From: Ignavibacteriota bacterium
Lineage (GTDB): Bacteria; Bacteroidota; Ignavibacteria; Ignavibacteriales; Ignavibacteriaceae
Length of the DNA stretch: 64,000 nt
Direction: 5' to 3'
Assembly (NCBI GenBank): GCA_013285425.1
Contig: CP053447.1
Location: 1,494,001-1,558,000, forward strand
Shown here: piece after piece, positions 18,686 through 28,782 of the stretch
Layout: every line of letters begins with the position of its first letter
Position numbering within the stretch: position 1 is the stretch's first letter
Made by a program: the position numbers and the translations under genes
The notes under the pieces: generated by a model
What the model saw: only the letters and a program-made list of their open reading frames with translations
Told to the model about the DNA's origin: nothing
Databases searched by the model: none

Positions 18686-20156
18686 TTGGGTTTTGTGAAT
18701 TCAAATCCTGTGCAATTTGTGTATCGGTGTTATCGGAAAAATCATTTACATTAAGACTGGTTAAAACAGGGATCTTTAACTTGACTCCGGAATATAATTT
18801 GGACTTAACAGTAATATTATTTGCATCTGCAAGATCTAACTTAGAAATACCATATCTGTTTGCAATTTTAGTTACAGTTTCACCTTTTTTAACAGTATGA
18901 ACTAAATAAGTTCTTCTTGCTGATTCTGGAATATTCTGCATCTTTGATACAAAACTGCTTAATGATCCTTTTGGGATTTTCAGCGGATATCCGCCCTGAA
19001 AATTTGATGGAGTCGAAAGCTGTGTTAATTCAGGATTCATCTCCTGCAATACTTGTAGTTCGGTATTGGCACAAGTTGAAAGAAATTGTAAATCAATTGC
19101 ACCATCAACTGTATAAACATCATACTCGTAAGGCTTTTGATAGCTTATATCAGTAAAACCATATTTTTCAGGTTCCATTGCAATCATACTAACAGCAATG
19201 TAAATCGGAACATAGTTTCTTGTTTCTTTTGGCAAATGAGGTCTGACTGACCAAAAAGTATTATCTTTTGATTTTCTCAATGCACGTGTAACTCTTCCTT
19301 CACCACAATTATAAGCCGCAAGAGCAAGGTACCAATCACCAAGATTTGTATAAAGATCTTTTAAATGTCTGGCGGCAGCATAAGTAGATTTAACAGGGTC
19401 TCTTCTTTCATCAAAATAAAAACCGGTTTCAAGTCCATATAGTTTACCGGTTGATTTAATAAACTGCCACAGACCAACAGCACTTGCCCAAGACCTTGCA
19501 GTCGGATTTAAGCCGCTTTCCATCATACTCAAATAAACTAATTGTTTCGGTGCGCCAACTTCTTCGAATACTTTAGTCATCATCGGAAAGTATTTACCTG
19601 AGCGTTCGAGCCATCTTCGCATTGCAGTACTGCCCTTACCGGTAAAATAACTCAGCCACTGTTCAACATAAGAATTTAATTCAAGTGGGATATCAGCAGG
19701 AATAACCACGCGCTCAGTTTTTTCAAAATCATTATTTGTAAGCATAAGTTCAGGTACTGATGCTTTCATCCATTCTTCATAAGCAGCAAATGAAATTGAT
19801 TCAGGCAGTTCACTTAATCCATCAATAAAATTTTTATAATCATCAATAATTGAGTTTTCTAATTCAACGTAAGCAGCGTTATCATCAATACCCGGATAAT
19901 AGCTAAGATTATTGATTATTCTTAAGGCAGCTTCGTAATTCTCAACTGTTTCCTTAGTGCTGTTTAATTCCTGTTTCTTTAAAGCCAAAACATAATACTG
20001 TCTTGCTTCTTCTAACATCTCGGAAACAATACCTACTCTTTTAGTATTTTCAATTGTATCTGATTGATAATGGTTTGTAATTTCTGATGTGGATGAACAG
20101 GATGCAAATAAAAGCATCGCTAACATCGCTATTGGAATAAGTAAATATTTATTCAT
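18603..20156 (-). CDS. mltD: MltD-like membrane-bound lytic transglycosylase
   Basis: A lipoprotein (lipobox ending FASC, cysteine near residue 20) with an SLT catalytic domain. The catalytic glutamate is in [17 protein letters not shown], and the family motifs [17 protein letters not shown] and [12 protein letters not shown] follow. One LysM repeat ([20 protein letters not shown]) lies near the C-terminus. I choose the ATG at 20156, preceded by CGGAG, over the GTG at 20162. It should cleave peptidoglycan at the outer membrane's inner face. The frame ends early at 18603 and overlaps the LysM-repeat frame by 83 bp in another phase, which suggests the two are one broken gene. Confidence 0.88.
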   Translation of the reverse strand: MNKYLLIPIAMLAMLLFASCSSTSEITNHYQSDTIENTKRVGIVSEMLEEARQYYVLALKKQELNSTKETVENYEAALRIINNLSYYPGIDDNAAYVELENSIIDDYKNFIDGLSELPESISFAAYEEWMKASVPELMLTNNDFEKTERVVIPADIPLELNSYVEQWLSYFTGKGSTAMRRWLERSGKYFPMMTKVFEEVGAPKQLVYLSMMESGLNPTARSWASAVGLWQFIKSTGKLYGLETGFYFDERRDPVKSTYAAARHLKDLYTNLGDWYLALAAYNCGEGRVTRALRKSKDNTFWSVRPHLPKETRNYVPIYIAVSMIAMEPEKYGFTDISYQKPYEYDVYTVDGAIDLQFLSTCANTELQVLQEMNPELTQLSTPSNFQGGYPLKIPKGSLSSFVSKMQNIPESARRTYLVHTVKKGETVTKIANRYGISKLDLADANNITVKSKLYSGVKLKIPVLTSLNVNDFSDNTDTQIAQDLNSQNPNEDYISPYANLNGNNKFVSSNETQGIL

Positions 20157-20267
20157 CAGCACTCCGAAATAAAATTATGGGTGTTAATATAAGTTTTCAT
20201 TATTTTTTTTACAAGTAATATTTTAACCAAAATAAGATAACATCAATAATAACAATGAGTTATAAAA

Positions 20268-21812
20268 TCAAAGCGGAATATTACTATGTTTTTTCTTTGG
20301 ATTATTATCTACCTTATTCTTTAATAGATCAAAAGCATTTATTAGAACTTTCCTGGTTTCTTTTGGATCAATGATATCATCCAAGAAACCTCTTTCAGCA
20401 GCAATATATGGATTAGCAAACTTTTCAATGTATTCATTCAATTTAAGTTCAAGTTCCTGTTCAGGATTTTCTGATGAATCAATTTCTTTCTTAAAAATAA
20501 TTTCAACAGCTCCTTTTGGTCCCATAACTGCAATTTCAGCAGTAGGCCATGCAAAATTATAATCACCTCTGATGTGTTTAGAATTCATCACATCATAAGC
20601 CCCGCCATAAGCTTTACGTATAATTAAGGTAACTTTAGGTACTGTAGCTTCACTAAATGCAAATAACAATTTGGCTCCATGCCTGATTATTCCATTCCAT
20701 TCCTGTTCTGTGCCAGGTAAAAATCCGGGGACATCAACTAAAACAAGCAAAGGAATGTTAAATGCATCACAAAAGCGTACAAACCTTGCACTTTTTACCG
20801 ATGCGTTAATATCCAAAACACCCGCCAAAACTTGCGGCTGATTTGCGACAATTCCGACACTCATTCCTCCCAATCTGGCAAAACCACAAATTATATTTTC
20901 AGCATAGTTTTTATGAACTTCAAAAAAATCTCCATCATCAACAAGATTAAGAATCACTTCTTTCATATCATAGGGTTTGTTCGGATTATCAGGTAGAATT
21001 TCCCTTAATTTGGTATTCTCAGCAGATAAATCCAAATCAAATTCAAACTGAATTGATTTCTCTTTAAAATTAGAAGGAATAAAACTTAAAAGCTTTCTAA
21101 CATTTGATAATGTTTCAATTTCATTATCATAAACAAAATGAGCAACACCGCTTTTTTGTCCATGTGTATCAGCTCCTCCGAGTTCTTCAAAAGTAACATC
21201 CTCGTGTGTAACAGTTTTAACTACATTTGGACCAGTTACAAACATATGGCTTGTTTTTCTTGTCATGAAAATAAAATCAGTAATTGCCGGTGAATACACA
21301 GCTCCGCCGGCACATGGACCAAGAATAACTGAAATTTGCGGTACTACTCCGGATGCTAAAGTATTAAGAAGAAAAATATCAGCATATCCTCCTAAACTAT
21401 TTACACCTTCTTGTATTCTTGCACCTCCGGAGTCATTCAACCCGATAATAGGAATACCAGCTTTCATAGCAAGTTTCATAATTTTTACAATTTTTTCGGC
21501 GTGCGTTTCAGATAATGAACCGCCGAATACTGTAAAGTCCTGCGAAAACAGAGCAATCGCTCTACCATCAATCTTAGCAAATCCTGTAACAACTCCATCA
21601 CCTGGATAATTCTGTTTATCCAATCCAAAATCCATTGCTCTGTGTTTTACAAACATCCCGATTTCTTCAAAACTGCCCTCATCAACTAACAGTTCAATTC
21701 TTTCGCGGGCAGTAAGTTTACCTTTGTCATACTGACTTTTAATTTTTTGTTCACCACCGCCAAGTTTAGCATCTTCTTTTTTCTGAGATAGCTCGTATAG
21801 TTTGTTTTTCAT
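20268..21812 (-). CDS. Acyl-CoA (propionyl/methylmalonyl-CoA) carboxylase carboxyltransferase subunit
   Basis: A biotin-dependent carboxyltransferase of 514 aa with two crotonase-like halves. The N-terminal half has the glycine-rich [18 protein letters not shown] segment. The C-terminal half has [20 protein letters not shown] and [10 protein letters not shown], both typical of PccB/MmdA proteins. It may act in propionyl-CoA carboxylation or methylmalonyl-CoA decarboxylation; the biotin carboxylase and carrier genes are not in the window, so the two cannot be told apart. It lies 19 bp downstream of the MBL hydrolase gene and probably closes the aroC-MBL-carboxyltransferase operon. Confidence 0.92.
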   Translation of the reverse strand: MKNKLYELSQKKEDAKLGGGEQKIKSQYDKGKLTARERIELLVDEGSFEEIGMFVKHRAMDFGLDKQNYPGDGVVTGFAKIDGRAIALFSQDFTVFGGSLSETHAEKIVKIMKLAMKAGIPIIGLNDSGGARIQEGVNSLGGYADIFLLNTLASGVVPQISVILGPCAGGAVYSPAITDFIFMTRKTSHMFVTGPNVVKTVTHEDVTFEELGGADTHGQKSGVAHFVYDNEIETLSNVRKLLSFIPSNFKEKSIQFEFDLDLSAENTKLREILPDNPNKPYDMKEVILNLVDDGDFFEVHKNYAENIICGFARLGGMSVGIVANQPQVLAGVLDINASVKSARFVRFCDAFNIPLLVLVDVPGFLPGTEQEWNGIIRHGAKLLFAFSEATVPKVTLIIRKAYGGAYDVMNSKHIRGDYNFAWPTAEIAVMGPKGAVEIIFKKEIDSSENPEQELELKLNEYIEKFANPYIAAERGFLDDIIDPKETRKVLINAFDLLKNKVDNNPKKKHSNIPL

Positions 21813-21831
21813 AACAACCCTGTAGAAATAA

Positions 21832-22488
21832 TTAAACAGTGTGATTTAGAAATGGATTAAATATTTTTTCTTTTCCAATTGTACTGGTTTGACCGTGACC
21901 GGGAAATATAATTGTCTCATCAGGCAGTGAAAGAAGTTTATCCTGAATACTTTGTATCAAAGTATCATAATTACCACCCCAAAGATCTGTTCTTCCGATA
22001 CTTTCATTAAAAAGGACATCGCCGGTTATGCAATATTTTACATCAGGAATATAAATACAAAACTCGCCGGCAGTATGACCGGGAGTAAATAAAAACTCAA
22101 GTTCAAATTTACCAAGACTAAGTTTTTTATCTTCAGATAGAAAATTGTCCGGTCTTATACTGATAGAAAATTCTATTCCAAGCATACCAGCCTGCATAGA
22201 AGCATTTTCAATTAAAGGCAGATCCAATTCGGGTGCTAAGTACAGAGGATTATATTTTTTCTTTATGAATTCACATCCAAAGATATGATCTATATGACAA
22301 TGTGTATTGATAAGGTATTTGACTTTAAGATTTTTTTCATCAATAAAATCTGAAAGTTGATCTTCTTCATATTGATTACTGCAGCCAGGATCTACAACTG
22401 CACTTTCTAATGATTCATCATCCCAAATGACAATTGTATTTTCAGAAAACAAATTGAATGTGAATATCTTTATCTGAATCATATTCAT
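21832..22488 (-). CDS. Metallo-beta-lactamase-fold hydrolase (glyoxalase II-like)
   Basis: A 218-aa MBL-fold protein with the metal motif [10 protein letters not shown] (about residues 61-70), a later PGHTAGEFC histidine, the bridging aspartate in CITGDVLF and the terminal FPGHGQTS histidine. This set matches the YcbL/GloB-like thiolester hydrolase group. Its start overlaps the aroC stop by 4 bp (ATGA), so translation is probably coupled. The substrate is unknown; a hydroxyacyl-glutathione-like or other thiolester is the usual guess for this branch. Confidence 0.88.
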   Translation of the reverse strand: MNMIQIKIFTFNLFSENTIVIWDDESLESAVVDPGCSNQYEEDQLSDFIDEKNLKVKYLINTHCHIDHIFGCEFIKKKYNPLYLAPELDLPLIENASMQAGMLGIEFSISIRPDNFLSEDKKLSLGKFELEFLFTPGHTAGEFCIYIPDVKYCITGDVLFNESIGRTDLWGGNYDTLIQSIQDKLLSLPDETIIFPGHGQTSTIGKEKIFNPFLNHTV

Positions 22489-22745
22489 CTTTTAAAATTA
22501 TTTTTTATTCTCGAAAACAGTTTTCTGTTATATGAATTATAATTATCCCTCATTTCTTCCAGAGAATCTCCGCCAAACTTCTGAATAAAATATTTAGCAA
22601 GAGACCATGCCATCATTGATTCGGCAATTACAGCACAAGCTGGCACTGCAACAAAATCACTTCGCTCTCTTCGCGCATCTACTTTCTTCATATCAGCAAG
22701 GTTTACACTTTCAATAGGAGACATTAAAGTAGCAATCGGCTTCAT
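22485..22745 (-). CDS. aroC: Chorismate synthase, C-terminal fragment
   Basis: An 86-aa frame starting at an internal methionine in the C-terminal part of chorismate synthase (MKPIATLMSPIESVNL, then RSDFVAVPACAVIAESMMAW). The codons just upstream, 22746-22834, continue the same phase and encode the conserved RAGGIEGGISTG segment, so the fragment is not an independent gene. It joins the N-terminal frame at about 22835. Its stop overlaps the MBL gene start. Together with the N-terminal piece it gives a normal-length enzyme of about 404 aa. Confidence 0.85.
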   Translation of the reverse strand: MKPIATLMSPIESVNLADMKKVDARRERSDFVAVPACAVIAESMMAWSLAKYFIQKFGGDSLEEMRDNYNSYNRKLFSRIKNNFKR

Positions 22746-22834
22746 AGCAGCTCTAACAACTATCGGAAGTCCTGTAGAAATTCCGCCTTCAATTCCACCG
22801 GCACGATTTGTTTTTCTAGAAAAGAATTTTTTCT

Positions 22835-23698
22835 CTAAAAAGTAATTTCGTCGTGTGATCTTGAGCCATATTTATCAGCTAATAAAAATCCCTCACCCAC
22901 TTCGACAGCTTTAACAGCATTTACAGACATTATTGAATATGCGATCTCAGCATCAAGTTTTGTATCATAATTCATAAAACTTCCAAGCCCAACCGGAACT
23001 CCTGTTGCAACAATTATAAAGGTACCGCCTAAAGTATCTCCCCTTTTTTTAGCTGTTTTTATCTTATCTATTATTTTTTCTTCCTGCAAACTCTCTAAAA
23101 CACGCACCGTACTTTTATCAGCTTTATCTGATACAATCTTCGCAGTAAAGTTTTTTTGTAATTTGTTTTTAAATAACTTTTCAATGAATGGTTTTTCAGG
23201 ATAGACTCCGCCGATACTTTCAACATAACTTCCAACTGTTATTCCAAATTCCTGAAGAAATTTTCTTGCAAAGCTGCCGGCAGCAACACGAGCAGCAGTT
23301 TCTCTTGCAGAAGATCTTTCAATTGAGTTTCGTATATCATCAAAATTAAATTTCGAAATACCAACAAGATCAGCGTGACCCGGACGAGGAATTGATACTT
23401 TCTGAATTTTATCATTAACCGGATCTACCGGCATAATGTTTTGCCAGTTTTCCCAATCATTATTTCTGATTAGCATCGAAACCGGTGAACCAAGAGTTTT
23501 CCCAAATCTGAGACCAGAAATAATTTCAACACTATCAGATTCAATTTTCATTCTTAATCCACGCCCATAGCCCAATTGTCTTCGCTTAAGCTGCTGATTA
23601 ATATAATCTTTTGATATCTGTAAGTTTGAAGGAAAGCCGTCAACTATTGTTGTTAAAGCTTTACCGTGCGATTCTCCTGCTGTAAGAAATCTTATCAT
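22835..23698 (-). CDS. aroC: Chorismate synthase, N-terminal part (frameshifted)
   Basis: Catalyses the last step of the shikimate pathway, EPSP to chorismate. The N-terminus FLTAGESHGKALTTIVDGFP and the motifs RRQLGYGRG, RPGHADLVG and RSSARETAARVAAGSFA are all present. The frame stops at GSRSHDEITF because a run of five T residues puts a TAG in phase; one extra T would read on as FLEKKFFSRKTNRAGG into the C-terminal fragment. The gene is normally essential for aromatic amino acids, so a sequencing or assembly error in the T run is the simplest reading. Real decay or slippage at the T run cannot be excluded. Confidence 0.9.
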   Translation of the reverse strand: MIRFLTAGESHGKALTTIVDGFPSNLQISKDYINQQLKRRQLGYGRGLRMKIESDSVEIISGLRFGKTLGSPVSMLIRNNDWENWQNIMPVDPVNDKIQKVSIPRPGHADLVGISKFNFDDIRNSIERSSARETAARVAAGSFARKFLQEFGITVGSYVESIGGVYPEKPFIEKLFKNKLQKNFTAKIVSDKADKSTVRVLESLQEEKIIDKIKTAKKRGDTLGGTFIIVATGVPVGLGSFMNYDTKLDAEIAYSIMSVNAVKAVEVGEGFLLADKYGSRSHDEITF

Positions 23699-23730
23699 TT
23701 ACTTTCCAATATTTGCAGCAAATATAAAAA

Positions 23731-23756
23731 AAACGTCCCGAATAATCGGGACGTTT
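23731..23756 (-). terminator. Intrinsic terminator downstream of the DegP gene
   Basis: A perfect 10-bp stem (AAACGTCCCG with CGGGACGTTT) around a 6-nt loop, followed on the minus strand by a run of T residues. It lies about 20 bp after the protease stop and just before the aroC start, so it separates the two transcription units. Confidence 0.9.
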
Positions 23757-23777
23757 AAAGAAAATATTTATTTCTTT

Positions 23778-25265
23778 TTACTCAGGAATTTCCAAGCCAA
23801 TAAATTTAGAGTTACCATCTTTATCCTGAACTTTTAATAACACTGCTTTACCTTTTTTACTGTCAAGGATTTTTTCAAAAGTAGAAACATCATTAATCTT
23901 TTTCTTATCAGCTTCAACAATTACCAAACCACTGCCAAGTCTTTGTTCTGCAGCTTTACTGAAATTTTCAACTTTAGTAATAACTATACCTGAGCTAACG
24001 TTCAACTCTTCCTTATCTTTTTCACTCAGATTCTTAACTGTCATTCCAATGCTTTCAAAACTGACTGTATTGGATTTAGATTCGCTTTTAGAATTATTTT
24101 CATTTTTCATAACCACCGGTTTATTTTTAGTATCTTCATCGCGGGCTTTTAGTGTTACTTTTCTATCAATTTCTTTCCCATCTCTGAAAATTTTAAGATT
24201 TACAGAAGTGCCTGCAGTTTTAGAAGCAATATATCCTTGTAATTCATTTGGCTTATTTAACTCACGTCCATCGACTGACAGGATTATATCTCCGGACTTA
24301 AGATCAGTTTCAGAAGCAGCACCGCCTTCAACTATACCCTGAATAATTATACCTTTCGGTTTATCAAGTCCAACTGACTTTGCCAATGCATCATTTACCT
24401 CGCCGATATTTATTCCAATATATCCCCGGTTAACTTTTCCATAGGCAATAATTTCTTTAGCAACTGTCTTAGCTAAATTGATAGGAATTGCGAATCCATA
24501 TCCAATATAAGTGCCGGTTCCGCGTGTAGCAATGGCTGAGTTAATGCCCACAACAGCGCCTGAAAGATCAACTAAAGCACCGCCGCTATTGCCTGGGTTT
24601 ATCACTGCATCTGTTTGTATGAAATCTTCAATACCGTAGCTATCATTAATCAATCCTAACTGCCCTCTTCCAATTGCACTAACTATACCAGCCGTTACAG
24701 TTGAAGAAAGTGAAAGAGGATTACCAATTGCCATTACCCATTGCCCTACTTTTAGATTATCAGAATCACCAAGATACGCTGAGGTTAAATTTTCAGCATC
24801 AATTTTTATAACAGCTAAATCAGTTAAAGGATCTGTTCCAACAACCTTTGCACTAAATGTTCTTTTATCTGCTAACCCAACACTTACTTTTGTTGCATTA
24901 TCAACCACATGATTATTTGTTAATATGTAACCATCATCAGAAATTATTATTCCGCTTCCGGATCCCTGCTGCTCTTTGGGTATCTGATTATCAAACGGGA
25001 AAAAGAAGAAATCTTTATGAGGATTTTCTCTTTCAGCCACCACGTTAATCTGCACAATTGCAGGAGTAACTTTATCAGCAACCTCAATGAATGCTTTTGA
25101 AAATGAAGTAGCATCTGCATCAAGATTAACCGGAGGATGATTTGCTCCTAAATTAATATCTGCCCAGCCCGGTCTTACCAAACCAAAACCCGAAACCAGT
25201 AAAGCTCCGAACAGAATCCCTACTACTACAAGCGCAGCAGCACCAATTATACCTTTAGTTTTCAT
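23778..25265 (-). CDS. degP: DegP/HtrA-family periplasmic serine protease
   Basis: An envelope protease and chaperone of 495 aa. An N-terminal membrane segment or uncleaved signal (residues 5-30) precedes the trypsin-like domain with triad His119 (TNNHVVD), Asp149 (LTDLAVIKID) and Ser227 (NPGNSGGAL). Two PDZ domains follow, about residues 270-365 (RGYIGINIGEV) and 400-490. The triad is intact, so it should be active in degrading misfolded envelope proteins. It is transcribed apart from aroC by virtue of the terminator at 23731-23756 and lies 85 bp downstream of recO. Confidence 0.95.
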   Translation of the reverse strand: MKTKGIIGAAALVVVGILFGALLVSGFGLVRPGWADINLGANHPPVNLDADATSFSKAFIEVADKVTPAIVQINVVAERENPHKDFFFFPFDNQIPKEQQGSGSGIIISDDGYILTNNHVVDNATKVSVGLADKRTFSAKVVGTDPLTDLAVIKIDAENLTSAYLGDSDNLKVGQWVMAIGNPLSLSSTVTAGIVSAIGRGQLGLINDSYGIEDFIQTDAVINPGNSGGALVDLSGAVVGINSAIATRGTGTYIGYGFAIPINLAKTVAKEIIAYGKVNRGYIGINIGEVNDALAKSVGLDKPKGIIIQGIVEGGAASETDLKSGDIILSVDGRELNKPNELQGYIASKTAGTSVNLKIFRDGKEIDRKVTLKARDEDTKNKPVVMKNENNSKSESKSNTVSFESIGMTVKNLSEKDKEELNVSSGIVITKVENFSKAAEQRLGSGLVIVEADKKKINDVSTFEKILDSKKGKAVLLKVQDKDGNSKFIGLEIPE

Positions 25266-25350
25266 TTTTATTCTCCTATTGTTTTTTTTGTATTTATTAG
25301 ATTCACATTTTATTCATTGGTATCGCTGTTCCCGATAATTACCTCTGCTT

Positions 25351-26091
25351 CTATTTATAAATTCTGAATGATTGAATTCCTTTAAAACCGGTGATATGAA
25401 ATTTTAAATATTGTTCCATTAAAAAAACAAATTTATCCATCAATTCAACTTTAAATTCTTCTACTAATCTATTAGTTTTTAGACAAAAGATTAAATCAAA
25501 AAGTTCCGCAGATATTACTTCGACACCTGAATGTGATTCAAAACAATCAGAACATAATATACCTGTGTTAAAATCAAAACCAAGAGTTTTTCTTGCAGTC
25601 AATTTGTTTCCGCAAACAGAACATTTATCTGTTGATAATTCATAACCTAATTCTGACAGGAAGAAAAGAAAAAATCTTCCGAATAAAACAGCAGGATTTT
25701 CTTTTTTGTCATTGATAAGATTTAAAATTTTTATCAATCCTTTGAATAATTTCTGATTAACCTCATGCTCAACTGTCAGATTTTTTACCAGTTCAATTAT
25801 TGCAAAACTATATTTTGCTGAATTAAGATCTTCTTTAAGATTTACAAAATGTGAAATTAGGTTAGCATCAGTAAGTATTTGTACATCGCGGGTATTTTTT
25901 TTGTAAATAATTATCTGAAGATAATTAATCGGATCAATAATTCTTCCGGTTTTTGATTTTGAGCTTCTACCGCCTTTAACTATAGCAGATATTTTCCCAT
26001 CAGACTCAGTATAAAGTGTAACTATGCTGCTCGTATCTCCGTAATTCAGTTTGGAAAGCACTACAGCTTCTGTTTTAATTATCTCACTCAT
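25351..26091 (-). CDS. recO: DNA repair protein RecO
   Basis: A recombination mediator that helps load RecA with RecF/RecR. The N-terminal OB-fold (residues 1-80, EAVVLSKLNYGDTSSIVTLYT) and the helical C-terminal domain with a four-cysteine zinc cluster (CSVCGN at about 157-162 and CSDC about 19 residues later) are both seen. The 246-aa length is typical. The start overlaps the mtnA stop by 4 bp, so the two are co-translated, although they belong to unrelated pathways. Confidence 0.93.
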   Translation of the reverse strand: MSEIIKTEAVVLSKLNYGDTSSIVTLYTESDGKISAIVKGGRSSKSKTGRIIDPINYLQIIIYKKNTRDVQILTDANLISHFVNLKEDLNSAKYSFAIIELVKNLTVEHEVNQKLFKGLIKILNLINDKKENPAVLFGRFFLFFLSELGYELSTDKCSVCGNKLTARKTLGFDFNTGILCSDCFESHSGVEVISAELFDLIFCLKTNRLVEEFKVELMDKFVFLMEQYLKFHITGFKGIQSFRIYK

Positions 26092-27095
26092 TTTATAAAA
26101 TTATACGGGAAAGAATAAAAATCTTCTTCAGTGATTATTCCTTTAATTAGATGTGCCGGGGTTACATCAAATGCAGGTGAAAAAGTCTGCAGATCCGGAT
26201 CTGTAATTTGTTTTCCATCAAAAGACAGTATTTCAGATCCGTTTCTGTATTCAATTTCTATTTCATTTCCTGCTGCAATTTTTCTATCGATTGTTGTTGA
26301 AGGTGCAGCGATATAAAACGGAATATTATGAAAATTACAAATGACAGCCAGATTATAGGTTCCAACTTTGTTGGCACTATCTCCATTAAGTGCAATTCTG
26401 TCAGCTCCGGTTATTACCAAATCAACTTCACCTTGCTGCATTAGTATCGCAGCCATTGAATCAGTTAGAACTGTAAATGGTATTTTATTTTTCTTTAACT
26501 CATAAGCTGTTAATCGTAAGCCCTGCAGTAATGGTCTTGTCTCATCAACATAAACATGCTTTACAAATCCATCATCAAATCCTTTTTTAATAACTGCGAA
26601 TGCTGTTCCAAATCCTGCTGCTGCAAGCGCACCTGTATTACAATGAGTTAAGACATTAGATTTTTTAGTAAAAATATTTGATCCGATCTCAGAAATTCTT
26701 TTTGAACACAGTTCCTCGTAATCAAGAATTGCTTGTGCTTCCTTAATAAGTATTTGATATGTATCTGCATAATCAGAAATATTTTCAAAAGTATTTTTCA
26801 TTCTATCCAGTGCATAAAAAAGATTAACTGCGGTTGGTCTTGTTGAAGCTAATCTTTTATAAACTTTTTCAAAATGGTTTTTATGATCAGAAGAAATACT
26901 TTTAAATGAAATTGCTATTGCGAAAGCAGCAGAAATCCCGATTAAAGGTGCGCCCCGAAGTTCCAATCTTTCTATCGCTGATGCAATTCTCTCATAATCA
27001 TCAGTTTTAATATAAACTTCCTGCATTGGAAGCTTTGTTTGATCCAGATATAAAAGGCTCTGTTCAGAAAATTTTATTGCAAAATAATTATTCAT
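26088..27095 (-). CDS. mtnA: S-methyl-5-thioribose-1-phosphate isomerase
   Basis: Isomerises methylthioribose-1-phosphate to methylthioribulose-1-phosphate in methionine salvage. Family signatures are the RGAPLIGISAAFA segment near residue 49, THCNTGALAAAGFGTA with the catalytic cysteine near residue 153, and the ITGADRIALNGDSANKVGTY block with the catalytic aspartate. The 335-aa length is normal. It is related to the eIF2B alpha family, but the substrate-site residues favour MtnA. No other methionine salvage gene is in the window. It is coupled to recO downstream. Confidence 0.94.
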   Translation of the reverse strand: MNNYFAIKFSEQSLLYLDQTKLPMQEVYIKTDDYERIASAIERLELRGAPLIGISAAFAIAISFKSISSDHKNHFEKVYKRLASTRPTAVNLFYALDRMKNTFENISDYADTYQILIKEAQAILDYEELCSKRISEIGSNIFTKKSNVLTHCNTGALAAAGFGTAFAVIKKGFDDGFVKHVYVDETRPLLQGLRLTAYELKKNKIPFTVLTDSMAAILMQQGEVDLVITGADRIALNGDSANKVGTYNLAVICNFHNIPFYIAAPSTTIDRKIAAGNEIEIEYRNGSEILSFDGKQITDPDLQTFSPAFDVTPAHLIKGIITEEDFYSFPYNFIK

Positions 27096-27177
27096 TACTC
27101 TTACATAGTTCTGATTTTATAATTGAATTAAATAATCTATAGAATAAGTGAAGCAAACAACGAGTCCAAAACTAAAG

Positions 27178-27204
27178 AACCCCTTATTTTATAAAAAAGG
27201 GGTT
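27178..27204 (-). terminator. Probable intrinsic terminator after the PfkB kinase gene
   Basis: Arms AACCCCTT and AAGGGGTT form a stem, extended by A/T pairs towards the loop. It lies between the kinase gene and mtnA, both on the minus strand. The T tract on the minus strand after the stem is interrupted, so efficiency is uncertain. Confidence 0.6.
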
Positions 27205-27264
27205 TCTCAAAAAAAATAATTCTAAAACCAAATTGCTGCTCTTACTCATCAAATCTGGAAAGTG

Positions 27265-28152
27265 TCATAAATTCTCTAAAACGATCTTGTATCTGCAAGT
27301 TAGATAATTCTTCAAGACCTTTTTACTAAACTTCTCAACACAAAAAGATGCCATAGTACTTCCGTAAATAACAGCACGTTTCAAACTATCGGGTGAAAGA
27401 CTGCGGGTTTTATAAAGATAACCAATGAATCCTCCCGCAAATGAATCCCCTGCACCAGTAGGATCAAAAATGGTTTCCATTGGATAAGCAGGAGCAGAAA
27501 AAACAATATCCTCAACAAATAGAAGTGCGCCGTGCTCACCTTTTTTGATTATTAAAATCTTGGGACCGAGTTCTCTTATCATTCTTGCTGCACGAATTAA
27601 ATTTGGTTCGTGAGCGAGCAATCTCGCCTCGCTGTCATTAATTATTAATACATCAACTCTCTTTAAAAGTTTTAACAAATCATCTTTTTTTCCCTCAATC
27701 CAAAAATTCATTGTATCACAAACAACAAATTGCGGATCTTCCATCTGATCTAAAACCCGCGATTGCAATACAGGATCAATATTACCAAGACATATAAATT
27801 TAGATTTTTTAAAATTATCAGGAATAACAGGATCAAATTTTTCAAAAACATTTAACTCAGTTGAAAGAGTATCACGCATATTTAAATCGTAATGATATTT
27901 TCCGGTCCACCGAAAAGTTTTACCTCCTTCGACAATTTGTAATCCTTCAGTATCAACATTGTGATCTTCAATGATTTTTATATATTCTTTAGGAAAATCA
28001 CTGCCGACAACACCAACGAACTCAATCGGTCCGCCAAAATAACTTGCTGCAAGTGATATATAAGAAGCTGATCCGCCTAAAGCTTCTTCTATTTTATCAA
28101 AAGGTGTTATAACAGTATCTAAACCGAGTGATCCGACAACTAATAAGCCCAA
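27265..28152 (-). CDS. PfkB-family sugar/nucleoside kinase (C-terminus frameshifted)
   Basis: An ATP-dependent ribokinase-like enzyme. The N-terminal substrate motif EALGGSASYISLAAS and the signature FDPTGAGDSFAGGFIGYL, with the catalytic aspartate, are intact. The specific sugar or nucleoside is not evident. The last 17 residues after FSKK look unnatural. In another phase the DNA continues as GLEELSNLQIQDRFREF and stops at 27242, a typical tail for this family. One more A in the run of five at about 27318-27322 would join the two. The main fold is unaffected, so function may survive even if the shift is real. Confidence 0.88.
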   Translation of the reverse strand: MGLLVVGSLGLDTVITPFDKIEEALGGSASYISLAASYFGGPIEFVGVVGSDFPKEYIKIIEDHNVDTEGLQIVEGGKTFRWTGKYHYDLNMRDTLSTELNVFEKFDPVIPDNFKKSKFICLGNIDPVLQSRVLDQMEDPQFVVCDTMNFWIEGKKDDLLKLLKRVDVLIINDSEARLLAHEPNLIRAARMIRELGPKILIIKKGEHGALLFVEDIVFSAPAYPMETIFDPTGAGDSFAGGFIGYLYKTRSLSPDSLKRAVIYGSTMASFCVEKFSKKVLKNYLTCRYKIVLENL

Positions 28153-28268
28153 AACAATCTCCTATTTATTTTTACTTTTATTGATTCAGTTATTCGAAGG
28201 AAACAGTATTAATAATTTTTTAATTAATGACATAGTTAAAATAGAAAAATACCTGATGAATGCACAAT

Positions 28269-28730
28269 CTAAAGAGTAATCTCAATAAAATTCAGAAAAG
28301 AATTTCTGTTAAGCAGATAGTCAACAATTACATCAACTGATTTTCTTTGTCCTTCCCATGCATACAATTCTTTTGCTTGTTCAGGGCTAACCCATTTATA
28401 CTCAGTATGTTCATTACTTATTTTAACTATGCTTTCATATTTGACTTTAGCAGCAAAAACAGGCAGCAAACAGATATAATCTTTATCAGGTGAGTAAAAC
28501 GAATTTACAGTTGGAGCAACCCAAAGTTTCTCCGGTTTCAGTCCGGTCTCTTCTTTTATTTCTCTAAGTGCAGATTGATATGCAGTTTCATTTTCCTTTA
28601 TCTTTCCGGAAACCATTTGCCACAGATCAGGATAGTATTGTTCCGGTGATCTTTTAAGCGAGAGAAATTCAAGTTTATCTTTTTCTGTTCTGAAAATATG
28701 TGCTTCAATTAAATTTGATATTATGTTCAT
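28269..28730 (-). CDS. Nudix hydrolase (dATP pyrophosphatase-like)
   Basis: A 153-aa protein with a complete Nudix box: G at the start of GKIKENE, then REIKEETGL (about residues 42-64), matching the G-x5-E-x7-REuxEExGu consensus, so the metal-binding glutamates are present. The opening (AHIFRTEKDKLEFLSLKRS) and WQMVSGKI resemble NudB-type dihydroneopterin triphosphate or dATP pyrophosphatases. The substrate is not fixed by sequence. It is flanked by the kinase gene downstream and the outer-membrane protein gene upstream, on the same strand. Confidence 0.88.
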   Translation of the reverse strand: MNIISNLIEAHIFRTEKDKLEFLSLKRSPEQYYPDLWQMVSGKIKENETAYQSALREIKEETGLKPEKLWVAPTVNSFYSPDKDYICLLPVFAAKVKYESIVKISNEHTEYKWVSPEQAKELYAWEGQRKSVDVIVDYLLNRNSFLNFIEITL

Positions 28731-28782
28731 AATTACCTTTAATGATTTTTTCTTCAGCTATGCTAAGTATTACAAATTGCGG

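Noticed and set aside
27096..27264. SAM or other riboswitch upstream of mtnA
   Set aside because: Only a simple hairpin is seen, with none of the conserved SAM riboswitch blocks.
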